Assembly (NCBI GenBank): GCA_052400685.1
Contig: JBQTGJ010000010.1
DNA: 64,000 bases
Strand: one strand, 5' to 3'
Source of the DNA: CAZHHH01 sp052400685
GTDB taxonomy: Bacteria > Bacteroidota > Bacteroidia > Bacteroidales > Marinilabiliaceae
The notes under the pieces are model-generated. The model worked only from the letters and a program-made list of their open reading frames with translations, ran no database searches and was not told the origin of the DNA. This document shows, piece after piece, positions 6,899 through 16,305 of the stretch. How positions within the stretch are numbered: the stretch's first letter is position 1; the number at the start of each line of letters is the position of its first letter. The translations under genes were made by a program, and so were the position numbers.

Positions 6899-8977
6899 AT
6901 GAAAAATCAACTCTTAATTTTTTTTCTTCTGATGTTATTAACTTCTGCATGTAATTCAAAGCCGGATGATGCTGCCGGTGATTCTTTCAGTAATCGTGAT
7001 TTAAAATTGACTTCAGACCGTATGACGCCGGAAGTGCTTTGGTCCTTCGGTCGTTTGGGTAATATGGCTGTTTCGCCCGATCAAACCACGATCGTTTACA
7101 CGGTAACCTATTCTAATATTGATGAAAACCGCAATTATACTGATATATATACTGTTGCGGTGAAAGGTGGGGATGCTTCTCGGGTGACCCGGACCAATCA
7201 AAACGAATCGCAAGTGGGTTGGCGGCCCGACGGACTTAAAATTACGTATTTGAGTAAGGAGTCGGGTGACCTGCAATTGTGGGAGATGAACGCCGATGGT
7301 TCGGAGGCGCGTCAGGTTTCTAATGTTAAGGGTGGAATATCGGGCTATCTGTATGCCCCGGATATGAAACATATAGCCTATTCTAAAACGGTTAAGCTGG
7401 ATGATACGCCAAATGATATTTATCCTGATTTGCCCAAGGCTAATGCCCGTATTGAAAATGATTTGATGTACCGGCATTGGGATAGTTGGAGTGATTATAC
7501 GTACAGTCATATTTTTGTGGCTGCTTATCAACCTGAAGGTTCGTTTGATACGGGAGTTGATATTATGAGTGGCGAGCGGTTTCACAGTCCCATGAAACCT
7601 TTTGGCGGAATGGAACAGGTGGCCTGGACCAACGACGGTCAGCAACTGGCATATACCTGTAAGAAGCTGGTAGGCCGTGCAGCCGCTTTTTCAACCAATT
7701 CAGATATTTATCTTTATCATCTCACCGACAATACAACCACCAACCTGACGCAGGGTATGCCGGGATATGATATGAATCCGGTATTTTCGCCGGATGGTTC
7801 GCGTATGGCATTTGAAAGTATGGCACGTGATGGGTATGAAGCCGACAAAAACCGTTTGATGATTCTTGATCTGGAATCCGGCAAAATCACGGATATGACA
7901 ACGTCATTTGATCACAATGTGAGTCATCCGGTTTGGGATGTGAGCGGTAATTTTATTTGGTTTAGCTCGAATGTGGAAGCCACGGAGCAGATTTATTTAT
8001 TGAATCTGGCCACCGGCAGTATTGATAAAACCACTTCCGGGACTCATAATATGAGCGTGGTTCACCATACAGGGGAGGCATTAATTGCCACCCGGACAAG
8101 TATGAGCAGTCCTTCAGAGATTTATCGTATCGACTTGCGGGAAGGTCAGTCTGTGAATCTGTCAAATATCAATGGTCCGGTTTTGGATCAATTGACAATG
8201 GGAAAGGTTGAAAAGCGATGGGTGACGACCACCGATCAAAAGCAAATGTTGGTTTGGGTCATCTATCCGCCGCATTTTGACGCCCATAAAAAATATCCGG
8301 CTTTACTTTATTGTCAGGGTGGTCCACAGAGCGACCTAAACCAGTTTTGGTCAACCCGATGGAATTTCCAGATGATGGCGGCTAATGATTATATTGTGGT
8401 GGCACCCAATCGGCGGGGACTCCCGGGCTTTGGTACCGAGTGGAATGAGCAGATCAGTGGTGATTACGGTGGTCAGAATATGCAGGATTATTTAACAGCC
8501 ATTGATGCTCTGGCCAAAGAGCCGTTTGTTGACGAAGATCGTCTGGGAGCCGTTGGAGCCAGTTATGGCGGATTCTCGGTATACTGGCTGGCTGGTAATC
8601 ATCAGAAGCGATTTAAGACCTTTATTGCGCACTGCGGTATTTTTAATCTTGATATGATGTACACCACTACCGAGGAGATGTTTTTTGTGGATTGGGATTT
8701 AAAAGGGCCTTATTGGGATAAGCCTGGTAAAACCTACGATTATTCACCACACCGATTTGTTGATAAATGGGATACGCCTATTATGGTTATACATGGTGGC
8801 AATGATTTCAGGATTCCTTATACACAAGGCATGGCTGCATATAATGCCGCTAAAATCCGTAATATACCGGCTCGTTTTTTGTTCTTTCCGGAAGAGAGTC
8901 ACTGGGTTTTAACGCCGCAAAATGGCATCTTATGGCAACGTGAGTTCTTTAAATGGTTAGATACCTGGCTGAAATAG
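6899..8977 (+). CDS. DPP5-like S9 family peptidase lipoprotein
   Basis: A 692-aa prolyl-oligopeptidase-fold enzyme. The N-terminus MKNQLLIFFLLMLLTSAC is a lipoprotein signal with the lipobox Cys at residue 18. The middle is a WD40/PD40-like propeller (repeats such as VSPDQTTIVYT and WRPDGLKITYLS). The C-terminal alpha/beta-hydrolase domain has nucleophile Ser555 in GASYGGFS, Asp636 in GGNDFRIPY and His668 in EESHWV, so the triad is complete. The start of the mature part (MTPEVLWSFGRLGN) and overall length resemble Porphyromonas dipeptidyl-peptidase 5, which removes dipeptides after hydrophobic residues in the periplasm. It is monocistronic and ends at a strong terminator. Confidence 0.9.
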   Translation: MKNQLLIFFLLMLLTSACNSKPDDAAGDSFSNRDLKLTSDRMTPEVLWSFGRLGNMAVSPDQTTIVYTVTYSNIDENRNYTDIYTVAVKGGDASRVTRTNQNESQVGWRPDGLKITYLSKESGDLQLWEMNADGSEARQVSNVKGGISGYLYAPDMKHIAYSKTVKLDDTPNDIYPDLPKANARIENDLMYRHWDSWSDYTYSHIFVAAYQPEGSFDTGVDIMSGERFHSPMKPFGGMEQVAWTNDGQQLAYTCKKLVGRAAAFSTNSDIYLYHLTDNTTTNLTQGMPGYDMNPVFSPDGSRMAFESMARDGYEADKNRLMILDLESGKITDMTTSFDHNVSHPVWDVSGNFIWFSSNVEATEQIYLLNLATGSIDKTTSGTHNMSVVHHTGEALIATRTSMSSPSEIYRIDLREGQSVNLSNINGPVLDQLTMGKVEKRWVTTTDQKQMLVWVIYPPHFDAHKKYPALLYCQGGPQSDLNQFWSTRWNFQMMAANDYIVVAPNRRGLPGFGTEWNEQISGDYGGQNMQDYLTAIDALAKEPFVDEDRLGAVGASYGGFSVYWLAGNHQKRFKTFIAHCGIFNLDMMYTTTEEMFFVDWDLKGPYWDKPGKTYDYSPHRFVDKWDTPIMVIHGGNDFRIPYTQGMAAYNAAKIRNIPARFLFFPEESHWVLTPQNGILWQREFFKWLDTWLK

Positions 8978-8994
8978 CCGGTGGATAGGTAAGT

Positions 8995-9040
8995 AAAAAG
9001 GCGGCTTGTTCAGTTATTAACTGAACAAGCCGCCTTTTTT
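8995..9040 (+). terminator. Strong intrinsic terminator after the DPP5-like gene
   Basis: A near-perfect 22-bp inverted repeat (AAAAAGGCGGCTTGTTCAG with its complement) closes over TTATTAA and ends in TTTTTT. It lies 18 bases after the stop codon. The A-tract on the left arm makes it potentially bidirectional. Confidence 0.92.
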
Positions 9041-9129
9041 GTTGGTGTCATATTCTTCTTGTCCCGACATTAAGCCTTTTGTACTGAATGGTGGCGGTTT
9101 CTATTTATTAGGGAAAAGAAATGGGCTGG

Positions 9130-9240
9130 ATAAATTTCAACTTCTGCGTTACGCTTGTTTTCTAAATGGTTATTTACACCAGTAAAAGTGAATTTTCAGG
9201 GTGCAAAAGCTGTGAATATGAACTTGCCGGCTTAAGTTTT
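9130..9240. mobile_element. Degenerate palindromic MITE-like element
   Basis: CAACTTCTGCGTTACGCTTG at 9139 followed by TTATTTACACCAGTAAAAGTG matches the reverse orientation of the dispersed family (compare 16853-16910). The terminal repeats have decayed. Confidence 0.5.
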
Positions 9241-9293
9241 TGACGTTGTGAATAGAAACTCATTAGCGACAATAAAGTGCCGGGTGGGTGGTA

Positions 9294-9352
9294 TAAAAAA
9301 ACTGTCACAAACGAACAGCGTGAAGTATTCACTTTTGTTTTTTTGTGACAGC
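9294..9352 (-). terminator. Intrinsic terminator of the clpS-nfeD-floA unit
   Basis: CTGTCACAAA (9302-9311) pairs with TTTGTGACAG (9342-9351), and an inner GTGAA-GTA-TTCAC hairpin lies between. Read on the minus strand, the stem is followed directly by a run of seven T. It is 24 bases beyond the floA stop. Confidence 0.8.
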
Positions 9353-9375
9353 TTTATTTTTGTGAGCCTGAAAAG

Positions 9376-10362
9376 CTATTTGTTTTCTTTTCCTTTATTG
9401 GAGCCTGGTTTGGCGATGGAATCGCGCATGGCTGTGTCAGCTTCAATGTTGCGATATTTGACATAATCCATGACGCCAAGATTTCCACTTCTAAACGCAT
9501 CGGCGATAGCCATTGGAATTTCAGCTTCGGCCTGAATAACGTTGGCCCGTGCTTCCTGAGCTTTGGCTTTCATTTCCTGCTCGTTGGCAACGGCCATGGC
9601 ACGACGTTCTTCGGCCTTGGCCTGAGCGATGTTCTTATCGGCTTCGGCCTGATCCATCTGCAACTCGGCGCCTATATTTTTACCGATGTCGATATCGGCT
9701 ATATCAATAGACAGGATTTCGAATGCTGTACCGGCATCCAGTCCTTTGGCCAAAACCACTTTTGATATGGAGTCGGGATTCTCAAGCACTTCTTTATGCG
9801 ATTTGGATGAACCGATAGACGAAACAATGCCTTCGCCAACACGGGCCAGAACTGTTTCTTCACCGGCACCACCTACTAACTGTTTGATGCTGGCACGTAC
9901 CGTAACGCGGGCTTTGGCTATCAGCTGAATCCCATCTTTGGCCACTGCGGCGACCGGTGGGGTGTCAATGACTTTGGGATTAACCGACATCTGAACGGCT
10001 TCAAAAACATCACGACCTGCCAGGTCAATGGCTGTTGCCATCTGAAACGATAAATCGATATTGGCTTTGGAGGCAGATACCAGTGCGTGTACCACCTTTT
10101 CGATATGACCGCCAGCCAGATAGTGGGCTTCTAATTCGTCGCGCTTTATGTCATGCAGACCAGCTTTATGTGCTTCGATGAGTGCCCGGACAATTACGGT
10201 GGGCGGAACTTTCCGGATGCGCATTAAGATTAACTGTATCAGTGAGGTATGAACCCCTGTTACCAATGCAGAGAACCATAACAGTACCGGAACATAATAT
10301 AGGAACATGAAGAATAGAACGATTATAATCGCTATTAATCCAAGGGTTCCGAAATTTTCCAT
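9376..10362 (-). CDS. floA: Flotillin-like protein FloA
   Basis: This 328-aa protein matches bacterial FloA, a membrane-anchored SPFH scaffold of functional membrane microdomains. It has a short periplasmic start, a membrane hairpin at about 8-45, then the characteristic IRKVPPTVIVRALIEAHKAGL segment and an SPFH core (DLAGRDVFEAVQMSVNPKVI). The C-terminal coiled coil is Ala/Glu/Gln-rich (ADKNIAQAKAEERRAMAVA). It lies six bases after an NfeD-type gene, the usual partner arrangement, and the two products are thought to act together at the membrane. The length is standard and nothing is unusual. Confidence 0.95.
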   Translation of the reverse strand: MENFGTLGLIAIIIVLFFMFLYYVPVLLWFSALVTGVHTSLIQLILMRIRKVPPTVIVRALIEAHKAGLHDIKRDELEAHYLAGGHIEKVVHALVSASKANIDLSFQMATAIDLAGRDVFEAVQMSVNPKVIDTPPVAAVAKDGIQLIAKARVTVRASIKQLVGGAGEETVLARVGEGIVSSIGSSKSHKEVLENPDSISKVVLAKGLDAGTAFEILSIDIADIDIGKNIGAELQMDQAEADKNIAQAKAEERRAMAVANEQEMKAKAQEARANVIQAEAEIPMAIADAFRSGNLGVMDYVKYRNIEADTAMRDSIAKPGSNKGKENK

Positions 10363-10368
10363 AATGAA

Positions 10369-10830
10369 TTACTTTACGGGTTTAACAATAATGTAAGTCT
10401 TAAAAATTTTTACCACTTCAACTTCCGTCTCAGGGTCAATGAATTGATCGGGGCAACGCCCTTCAATATCTATTTCGTTAATGCGAATTTTTCCGACAGG
10501 ATTAAGCCGGGTGATTGTAATGCCTTTGTCGCCCGGTTGAACGGGTATTTGCGTTGTAGACTCAACGGTGCTGCTGACTTCAGTTTTTAGCATGAAACGA
10601 TTCCACGTTTTTGCTCTGAATGCCAATGCCAGCATCACAGCTGAAATGAAAAGCGCTGAAAATAGCGTGATGTTACCTGTGGTTATACCAAAAGTGCTGT
10701 AAGCAATATAAACAGCACTTCCAACCATCAGTACACCTCCCACACCGGAAATGGTAATGCCTGGAAATACAAATAATTCCAGTATCAGTAAAATAATTCC
10801 GGTTACTATTAGTAGTATAATAACGGTCAT
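10369..10830 (-). CDS. NfeD-like membrane protein
   Basis: A 153-aa short NfeD-type protein. Three or so hydrophobic segments occupy about 1-75 (VIILLIVTGIILLILELFVF is the first). A soluble OB-fold domain follows at about 95-153, with GDKGITITRLNPVGKIRI and VEVVKIFKTYIIVKP. Such proteins pair with flotillin-like scaffolds and are thought to assist in membrane microdomain assembly. It sits directly between clpS and floA on the minus strand, so co-transcription is very likely. Confidence 0.88.
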   Translation of the reverse strand: MTVIILLIVTGIILLILELFVFPGITISGVGGVLMVGSAVYIAYSTFGITTGNITLFSALFISAVMLALAFRAKTWNRFMLKTEVSSTVESTTQIPVQPGDKGITITRLNPVGKIRINEIDIEGRCPDQFIDPETEVEVVKIFKTYIIVKPVK

Positions 10831-10838
10831 AAAATCTA

Positions 10839-11114
10839 TTAATCGATTGTAACACTTAATGATTTCTCCGCCAATAAATAACGCAGCTCTTCCAATTCGT
10901 ATAGAGCTCCCTTTTTTATTTCACAGCTCCCTTTGAAATGTGTTAATAATGCGCACTGTTCGGCTTGTATATTATCATGCTCGCAAATGTTCTGAAGGGT
11001 GCTGATAACATGATCAAATGTGTTGATTTCATCGTTATGAAGGACTAATAATCTTTCTTCAAAAGACGATTGTCCAGCATTTCCTTTTTCGCTTCTTTTG
11101 TCGTAAGGTACCAT
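10839..11114 (-). CDS. clpS: ATP-dependent Clp protease adaptor ClpS
   Basis: This 91-aa protein carries the ClpS core: LVLHNDEINTFDHVISTL, the N-degron pocket and ClpA/ClpC-contact region, then EQCALLTHFKGSCEIKKG. ClpS binds proteins with destabilising N-terminal residues and hands them to the ClpA/C unfoldase in the cytoplasm. It begins the minus-strand unit clpS-nfeD-floA, eight bases ahead of nfeD. The first 20 residues are a flexible, charged extension typical of the family. Confidence 0.92.
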   Translation of the reverse strand: MVPYDKRSEKGNAGQSSFEERLLVLHNDEINTFDHVISTLQNICEHDNIQAEQCALLTHFKGSCEIKKGALYELEELRYLLAEKSLSVTID

Positions 11115-11234
11115 TTCAATCTTTTTAATCCTTATAGGCTTCGGAATTTATCGAACGAATATAGTTGAAATATCGATAAGTTGGATTAATCAGGTTGTAA
11201 GATAACTATTTGTTTTTAAAAAAACAGACGTTTG

Positions 11235-13772
11235 TCATTTCATTTTCCGGGCCTCTTCGAGTGAAATGGGTTGATTGTTCAGGAATGCGACGACAAAAGC
11301 ACCGGGGAAGCCGGCCTCACGTACACTCTGCACGTTGTTACTGGCTTCTTCATACGAATTCCAGTTTCCGGTGTAATATTTACGCAAATTGCGATCTGGC
11401 AATTCCAGACTGCTTACAGCTGGTATTTTGGCTATTGCCGCCGCATTGGGTTCATTTTTGAAGACGCCTATCTGAATTTTATAAACGGGCATTTCCTTTT
11501 GGTAAACCGGTTTTTCGATCTGTTTTTGAGCCGTTGACGGGGCCGTAGCTGGTGCCGACAAGCGGTTGTTATTACGTTGGATGGTTTGATAGCTGGGCTG
11601 AACCTTACCACTTTGTTGATCTGTAAACCGCGTACTTGTTGTTGGTGCATTTGCGGTTTCTGCCGGCGTTTTAATGCCTTGCATCTGGTGTAACAAAGAT
11701 GATTCGAGCATGTCAACACTCATCCGCTTTAGGGCTAACAGGCGTTCTGTTTTTTCCGGGTTGTAGCCCTGTATGTTGCGCAGATTAGAGTGTGCTTCTT
11801 TATATATGGTTCTGGTTTTGTTTAAAACATCCTGGTTGCCCGGGTTTTGAGATGTGGAGCCATACTCTTCAACAACCGGATAGTAGATCGCAAATTTTTG
11901 GTCCAGCGCCTGCTCGTATAGGTCGAGTGAACTGATTTTATAGGATCGAGACTTCTCAATGAGCATTTTGATTCTTTGGTTTTCTTGTTCTTCAAGCTCG
12001 CTGCTGTTAAGTAGTTTGTCTTTTAGTGAGGCGTTGGATTGAGGCGCGGAAGTGTGTGTCTCTTCCAGAGTTCTGGCAGCTTCGAGCGACAAAATATTGG
12101 CCCATACATAAAGCGAATCAGTGCAGAGCAGTTCGTTGACCTGAGTCGGGTTAAAAAAACGTTTGTAAACGGGTTCAACTTTTTGTCTGCGTTGAATAAA
12201 GGCCTCATCGGTGTAGAACGTGAGATCACTTTTTTTAAGTGAGTTCAGCAACATTTGGGCTTCCGGTTTTGTCGTTGTTTGTTTTGGTGTGCTTGTTTGT
12301 GTGGTTGATGGGTGATAGTTGCCTTCCGTTATCTTTTGTCTGATAAAAGATAATTCTTTGGTTCGGGCAGTGAAGTAATAACTTTTTATCATATCCTCCT
12401 GTCCGTATGTTTGCTTCTCGAGTACCACTATTTCATCAATCAATTTCTGTAGTTCCTTTTGGTCATAGCTTTGGGCGTAAAGTTTACGTTTTTGGCTCAT
12501 GAGGTTCTGGAGGCTGTCTTTTTTTAACTCTTCGGTCTGGCCTTTTTTGAAAAGACTCAAGGCTTCCGGGTTTTGGAATTGATTGTAGCTGGTATAAATA
12601 AGAGTGTCATTGATCTGAAACTGAAACGATGGTGTACTGGGTGAATTTTTTTGCGCCGAATGCCTGGCTGCATACAGTGTTGTACTGCTTTTAGTGTTTG
12701 CATCGGCCGAAAGGGGTAAATCGGCTAATGTTTTAATTTGATTGACGTCCTGAGTGAATGACCTGATGACGTTGTTATCCCATACAATTTCAACCACGAT
12801 AACTTTGTCGGAGGTCACGCCGCGGTTGGTGGCAAACCATGCTTTACCTTCAAATTCGTCGGGAACCAGAAGGAAGTCGTCATCGGGCGAATTAAATGGC
12901 GGGCCGAGGTTGGCGGGTTCAGAGAATGTGCCGCTTTCGGGATCCCAAAACGATTGGTATATGTCGAGTCCACCCATCCCTCCGGGTCTGTCAGATGCAA
13001 AATAAAGAGTGGTGCCATCGATCAGCATAAAGGGGTACAGGTCGTTGTAGGGGCTGTTAACCGCTCCCTTAAGTAAGTCGGCGTCGGTCCACGAATCCAG
13101 TAGTTTGACAACTTTATACAGATCGTATGTTTTCTCTTTTCCCTGAAGCGGGAAGAAAACCTGGTTGCCCCGTTCGGTTTTAAAAATGATGCTTTCTTCG
13201 CCAACGCCAATTTTAAAGAAATCGGCCGCTTTCATCAGTTGACCGGCATCTTTTGACAGGGCATAGTAATTAAGAAGTTGCGTCCGGTCGACGGTATCTT
13301 TTTTTAATACTTTTATCTCAAAGTGTTTGTTAATAAGCGTATTTGCCGTTTGACAGTCGCTGATGGCGCGTTGGGCTATTTCGGTACGAGGGTCGTTACT
13401 TCCGGTCTTTTTTAAAAATGTTTCATACTGCGAAATAGCCAGTTGGTTTTCGTAGACACGTTGGTATAGCTGCCCCAGGTAAAAATAGACGTCGTTGGAT
13501 GGTGGTTTGACGGCTGCCAGCTTTAAACGTTGAATGGCTTCGCTGTTGTTTTCTTTGAGGTAATAAAGTGAAATGCCGTAATAGTAATTGTAGGCATAGT
13601 GTTTATTGTTGTGTGTAAGTAACTGTTGATAGGCCATTTTGGCTTCACGGTATTTTCCGCTGTTAAATAGTTCCAGAGCTCCATTGGCCGTAGTAACGGG
13701 TTGCTGGGCCATTAAGACAGCTGGCAGTGTGATTATGAGTATTAAAAGGATGATAAATCGTTGTTTGATCAT
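11235..13772 (-). CDS. TPR/PD40/SPOR-domain envelope protein
   Basis: The start at 13772 (MIKQRFIILLILIITLPAVL) gives a signal peptide ending MAQQP; an upstream in-frame ATG at 13811 would add 13 polar residues. The order of parts is TPR repeats at about 25-150 (ALELFNSGKYREAKMAYQQL), then a PD40 beta-propeller-type segment at about 230-320 (TLYFASDRPGGMGGLDIY and WFATNRG). A long helical, Gln/Lys-rich region follows, and a C-terminal SPOR domain occupies about 770-845 (YKIQIGVFKNEPNAAAIAKI). PD40 plus SPOR suggests a periplasmic or outer-membrane protein that binds denuded peptidoglycan. It is monocistronic; the exact function is unknown. Confidence 0.8.
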   Translation of the reverse strand: MIKQRFIILLILIITLPAVLMAQQPVTTANGALELFNSGKYREAKMAYQQLLTHNNKHYAYNYYYGISLYYLKENNSEAIQRLKLAAVKPPSNDVYFYLGQLYQRVYENQLAISQYETFLKKTGSNDPRTEIAQRAISDCQTANTLINKHFEIKVLKKDTVDRTQLLNYYALSKDAGQLMKAADFFKIGVGEESIIFKTERGNQVFFPLQGKEKTYDLYKVVKLLDSWTDADLLKGAVNSPYNDLYPFMLIDGTTLYFASDRPGGMGGLDIYQSFWDPESGTFSEPANLGPPFNSPDDDFLLVPDEFEGKAWFATNRGVTSDKVIVVEIVWDNNVIRSFTQDVNQIKTLADLPLSADANTKSSTTLYAARHSAQKNSPSTPSFQFQINDTLIYTSYNQFQNPEALSLFKKGQTEELKKDSLQNLMSQKRKLYAQSYDQKELQKLIDEIVVLEKQTYGQEDMIKSYYFTARTKELSFIRQKITEGNYHPSTTQTSTPKQTTTKPEAQMLLNSLKKSDLTFYTDEAFIQRRQKVEPVYKRFFNPTQVNELLCTDSLYVWANILSLEAARTLEETHTSAPQSNASLKDKLLNSSELEEQENQRIKMLIEKSRSYKISSLDLYEQALDQKFAIYYPVVEEYGSTSQNPGNQDVLNKTRTIYKEAHSNLRNIQGYNPEKTERLLALKRMSVDMLESSLLHQMQGIKTPAETANAPTTSTRFTDQQSGKVQPSYQTIQRNNNRLSAPATAPSTAQKQIEKPVYQKEMPVYKIQIGVFKNEPNAAAIAKIPAVSSLELPDRNLRKYYTGNWNSYEEASNNVQSVREAGFPGAFVVAFLNNQPISLEEARKMK

Positions 13773-14006
13773 GGTTTTGTTTTTAGCCTGTTTGTCTACG
13801 GAAAAACTCAATGAGTAATGACTTCAAATTTAGTGAAAGGTTGCGAAAAAACTAATGGAAACAGATGAAACCAGTATGAGATATATTCCTCTTTTATTTG
13901 TAACATGGTTTGTGATAAGGACAACTTATGGGGATGATGGAATGTGAATTTTTCTTAAAAAATATAAGGTTGCTGTATATTGCAGTGTGTTTTCAAATTA
14001 CCATTA

Positions 14007-14242
14007 TTATTCATCCAGTTTATATCTCCATTCATCAACAGGCGCTTAATTTATTCCCTCAATGCCTTTGTGAATTCTCTCAATCAATTCCTCTTTGGAT
14101 TTTACACGGATATTCAGAAGGAAATTTCGGCTCTATTTCTGACAGACATCTCAATTATATTTAACCATGAGCCATGTTTCGGTGTAAATAGCAATTCGCT
14201 TTTGTTGGGAGTTTCTGGCCGATATTTCTTCAAAAATTCAAT
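14007..14242 (-). pseudogene. Decayed IS630-type transposase, C-terminal fragment
   Basis: Translated on the minus strand, the fragment reads IEFLKKYRPETPNKSELLF, then FTPKHGSWLNIIEMS, the hallmark third-acidic-residue motif of IS630/Tc1-mariner transposases. It breaks at TGA, then continues in another frame as LNIRVKSKEELIERIHKGI, and ends APVDEWRYKLDE, the usual IS630 C-terminus. At least one frameshift and two stops are present, and the first two-thirds of the gene are absent. The two plus-strand ORFs drawn over this region are shadows. It is a dead relic, but a plausible relative of the source of the TA-flanked MITE-like repeats. Confidence 0.75.
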
Positions 14243-14274
14243 TTATCCGAAGCTTTGTTGCCTGCGTTTAACAG

Positions 14275-14307
14275 AAAAAGGCCTCCCTGAAAAGGGAAGC
14301 CTCTTTT
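14275..14307 (-). terminator. Intrinsic terminator of the 14326 S9 peptidase gene
   Basis: AGGCCTCCCT and AGGGAAGCCT pair across a GAAA loop with one mismatch. On the minus strand the stem is followed by TTTTTC. It lies 19 bases beyond the stop. Confidence 0.8.
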
Positions 14308-14325
14308 ACCCAATTTAATGGTATT

Positions 14326-16218
14326 CTAGTTTTCGCTTGTAGACAAATGCTCATTCAAAAAAGTAAGCATGGCCCGATAAAAATCAAAACGATTTTCCTC
14401 ATTATGAAATCCATGACCTTCGTTATCCTTCACCATGTATTCCACATCGACACCACGCTCTTTTAAAGCCTTTACGATCTGATCCGATTCATTGATATTT
14501 ACGCGCGGATCGTTAGCCCCCTGAGCCACAAACAATGGCGCTTTAATTTTATCGACATGATAAACAGGCGAAGCAGCAGCCATCAACAGACTATCCGATT
14601 CAGGATTCCCAACCATTTCGTACATCATATCCAACATCGGTTTCCAATATGGAGGGATGGTTTTCATAAAAGTAAATAAGTTTGAAACGCCCACATAGTC
14701 AACACCGGCGGCATATAAGTCCGGACTAAAGCAGAGTCCGGCAAGTGTGGCATACCCACCATAACTCCCACCATAAATAGCAACTCTTTCGGGATCAGCA
14801 ATGCCTTCATCCACCAACCATTTTACGCCATCGGAAATATCGTCTTGCATGGTTTTTCCCCATTGTTTAAACGAAGCCTCCCAAAAAGCACGTCCAAAAC
14901 CGGTTGAACCTCGATAATTCATCTGCAAAACAGCATAACCATTATTTGCTAAAAATTGTATTTCAGGATTAAACCCCCAATAATCACGCGCCCATGGGCC
15001 ACCATGAGGATTAATCACCACCGGCAGATTCTGGGCTTTGTACCCTTTAGGTAATGTCAGATATCCCTGTATCGTCAACCCATCGCGCGATGTATAACTA
15101 ATGGGCTTCATATCACACATATTTTCAGCATCGAGCCAGGGACTTAATTCTGCCAATAAAGTTAATTTGTCAGTCGCTTTATCGTACAGGTAATATTCAC
15201 CACGCGTTTTGTCGCTAAAAGTCCGAATCATAAATTTATCCTCCGCTTTATTTTCACTGGCAAAACGGACTTCAACACCAGGTAATTTAGCTTCGACTTT
15301 CTCGTAAAGCATTTTTGCCTCATCATCAAGAAAATGAACCTGTTGTTTGGATGTATAATAATACGCAGCTTGTAATTTTTTCTCCTTCTTAGAGTATGAA
15401 AGACCGGAGACATCAGCTTCGTCGGTTTCGAAAATAACATCCAGCTCTTTGGCGTTGGCTATATCAAAAAGTACTATGGCTTCCTTATCGCGTCCTACAT
15501 TAGAAGTTGCATAAACATTTTTATTGTCGAAGGTGAAGAATAAAGGATTTAAAGTCTCTTTGAAATTAAGTGACATAACGGGCGTAAATTCTTCAGCTTC
15601 AGTGTTACGATACATATAAGTCTGATTCACGCCATCGGAAGCAATGGCAATTCTCAATTTACCATCATGGTCAGTCATCCATCCCAAATAATTTCCAGGG
15701 TTTTCGGCCAACATAACCATCTCACCTGTTACAATATTTAAGCGATAGGGATCAAAAACACTTGGATTTCTTTTATTTAATCCAATCATAATCTCATCGG
15801 GCAGTTCTTCCAGTTCGTCAATAATTTGAGTTCTTACGCCTTCAAAAACAGTTAAACCAACCAACTCCGAACCATCAATATTAACACCATATAATTGGAA
15901 GTTTTCATCACCTCCTGTGTCTTTTAAATATATAATTCTGTTATTGTTAGCCCATAAATAACCGGCAATATCCCGATCAACTTCAGACGTTATACGAGTC
16001 GCGCCTTCTTCGCCAATCTTTTGAATAAATACATTCATCCGGGATTCATAGGGCGCCATATACGAAAAGTATTCACCATTTGGTGATAACTCAAAAGAAG
16101 TTTTTTCCGAATTTTTAAAAAAATCTTCTACTGCAACGGGGTCAGCTTTGGGCTCCATTTGTTCACACGAGGCTAGTGAAACAACAAGCACCAATGCAAT
16201 TAGAAATACATTTTTCAT
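14326..16218 (-). CDS. S9 family peptidase (acylaminoacyl/oligopeptidase type) lipoprotein
   Basis: The start at 16218 (MKNVFLIALVLVVSLASC) is chosen because it gives a lipoprotein signal with Cys18. The longer start at 16305 would place 29 unrelated residues ahead of it. The N-terminal half is a beta-propeller (ELSPNGEYFSYMAPYESRMN, WANNNRIIYLKD). The C-terminal alpha/beta-hydrolase domain holds GGSYGGYA with Ser485, NDPRVN with Asp570 and EGHGFHNEEN with His602. HGGPWARDYWGFN marks the oxyanion region of S9C enzymes. It probably degrades peptides in the periplasm. It is monocistronic, with its own terminator, and is not closely similar to the S9 protein at 6899. Confidence 0.9.
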   Translation of the reverse strand: MKNVFLIALVLVVSLASCEQMEPKADPVAVEDFFKNSEKTSFELSPNGEYFSYMAPYESRMNVFIQKIGEEGATRITSEVDRDIAGYLWANNNRIIYLKDTGGDENFQLYGVNIDGSELVGLTVFEGVRTQIIDELEELPDEIMIGLNKRNPSVFDPYRLNIVTGEMVMLAENPGNYLGWMTDHDGKLRIAIASDGVNQTYMYRNTEAEEFTPVMSLNFKETLNPLFFTFDNKNVYATSNVGRDKEAIVLFDIANAKELDVIFETDEADVSGLSYSKKEKKLQAAYYYTSKQQVHFLDDEAKMLYEKVEAKLPGVEVRFASENKAEDKFMIRTFSDKTRGEYYLYDKATDKLTLLAELSPWLDAENMCDMKPISYTSRDGLTIQGYLTLPKGYKAQNLPVVINPHGGPWARDYWGFNPEIQFLANNGYAVLQMNYRGSTGFGRAFWEASFKQWGKTMQDDISDGVKWLVDEGIADPERVAIYGGSYGGYATLAGLCFSPDLYAAGVDYVGVSNLFTFMKTIPPYWKPMLDMMYEMVGNPESDSLLMAAASPVYHVDKIKAPLFVAQGANDPRVNINESDQIVKALKERGVDVEYMVKDNEGHGFHNEENRFDFYRAMLTFLNEHLSTSEN

Positions 16219-16305
16219 AACAACTTTTTTTAGTTTAATAAAGTTTTGCGAATAGCATAAGCTAAGATTATTAACAAATTTGAATAATAACTTAATCAAT
16301 ATCAA

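Noticed and set aside
7013..7645. Minus-strand ORF of 210 aa inside the DPP5-like gene
   Set aside because: Fully antisense to a gene with complete catalytic motifs; no family recognised.
13928..14318. Plus-strand ORFs of 78 and 112 aa
   Set aside because: They lie opposite a recognisable decayed IS630 transposase and have no features of real proteins.
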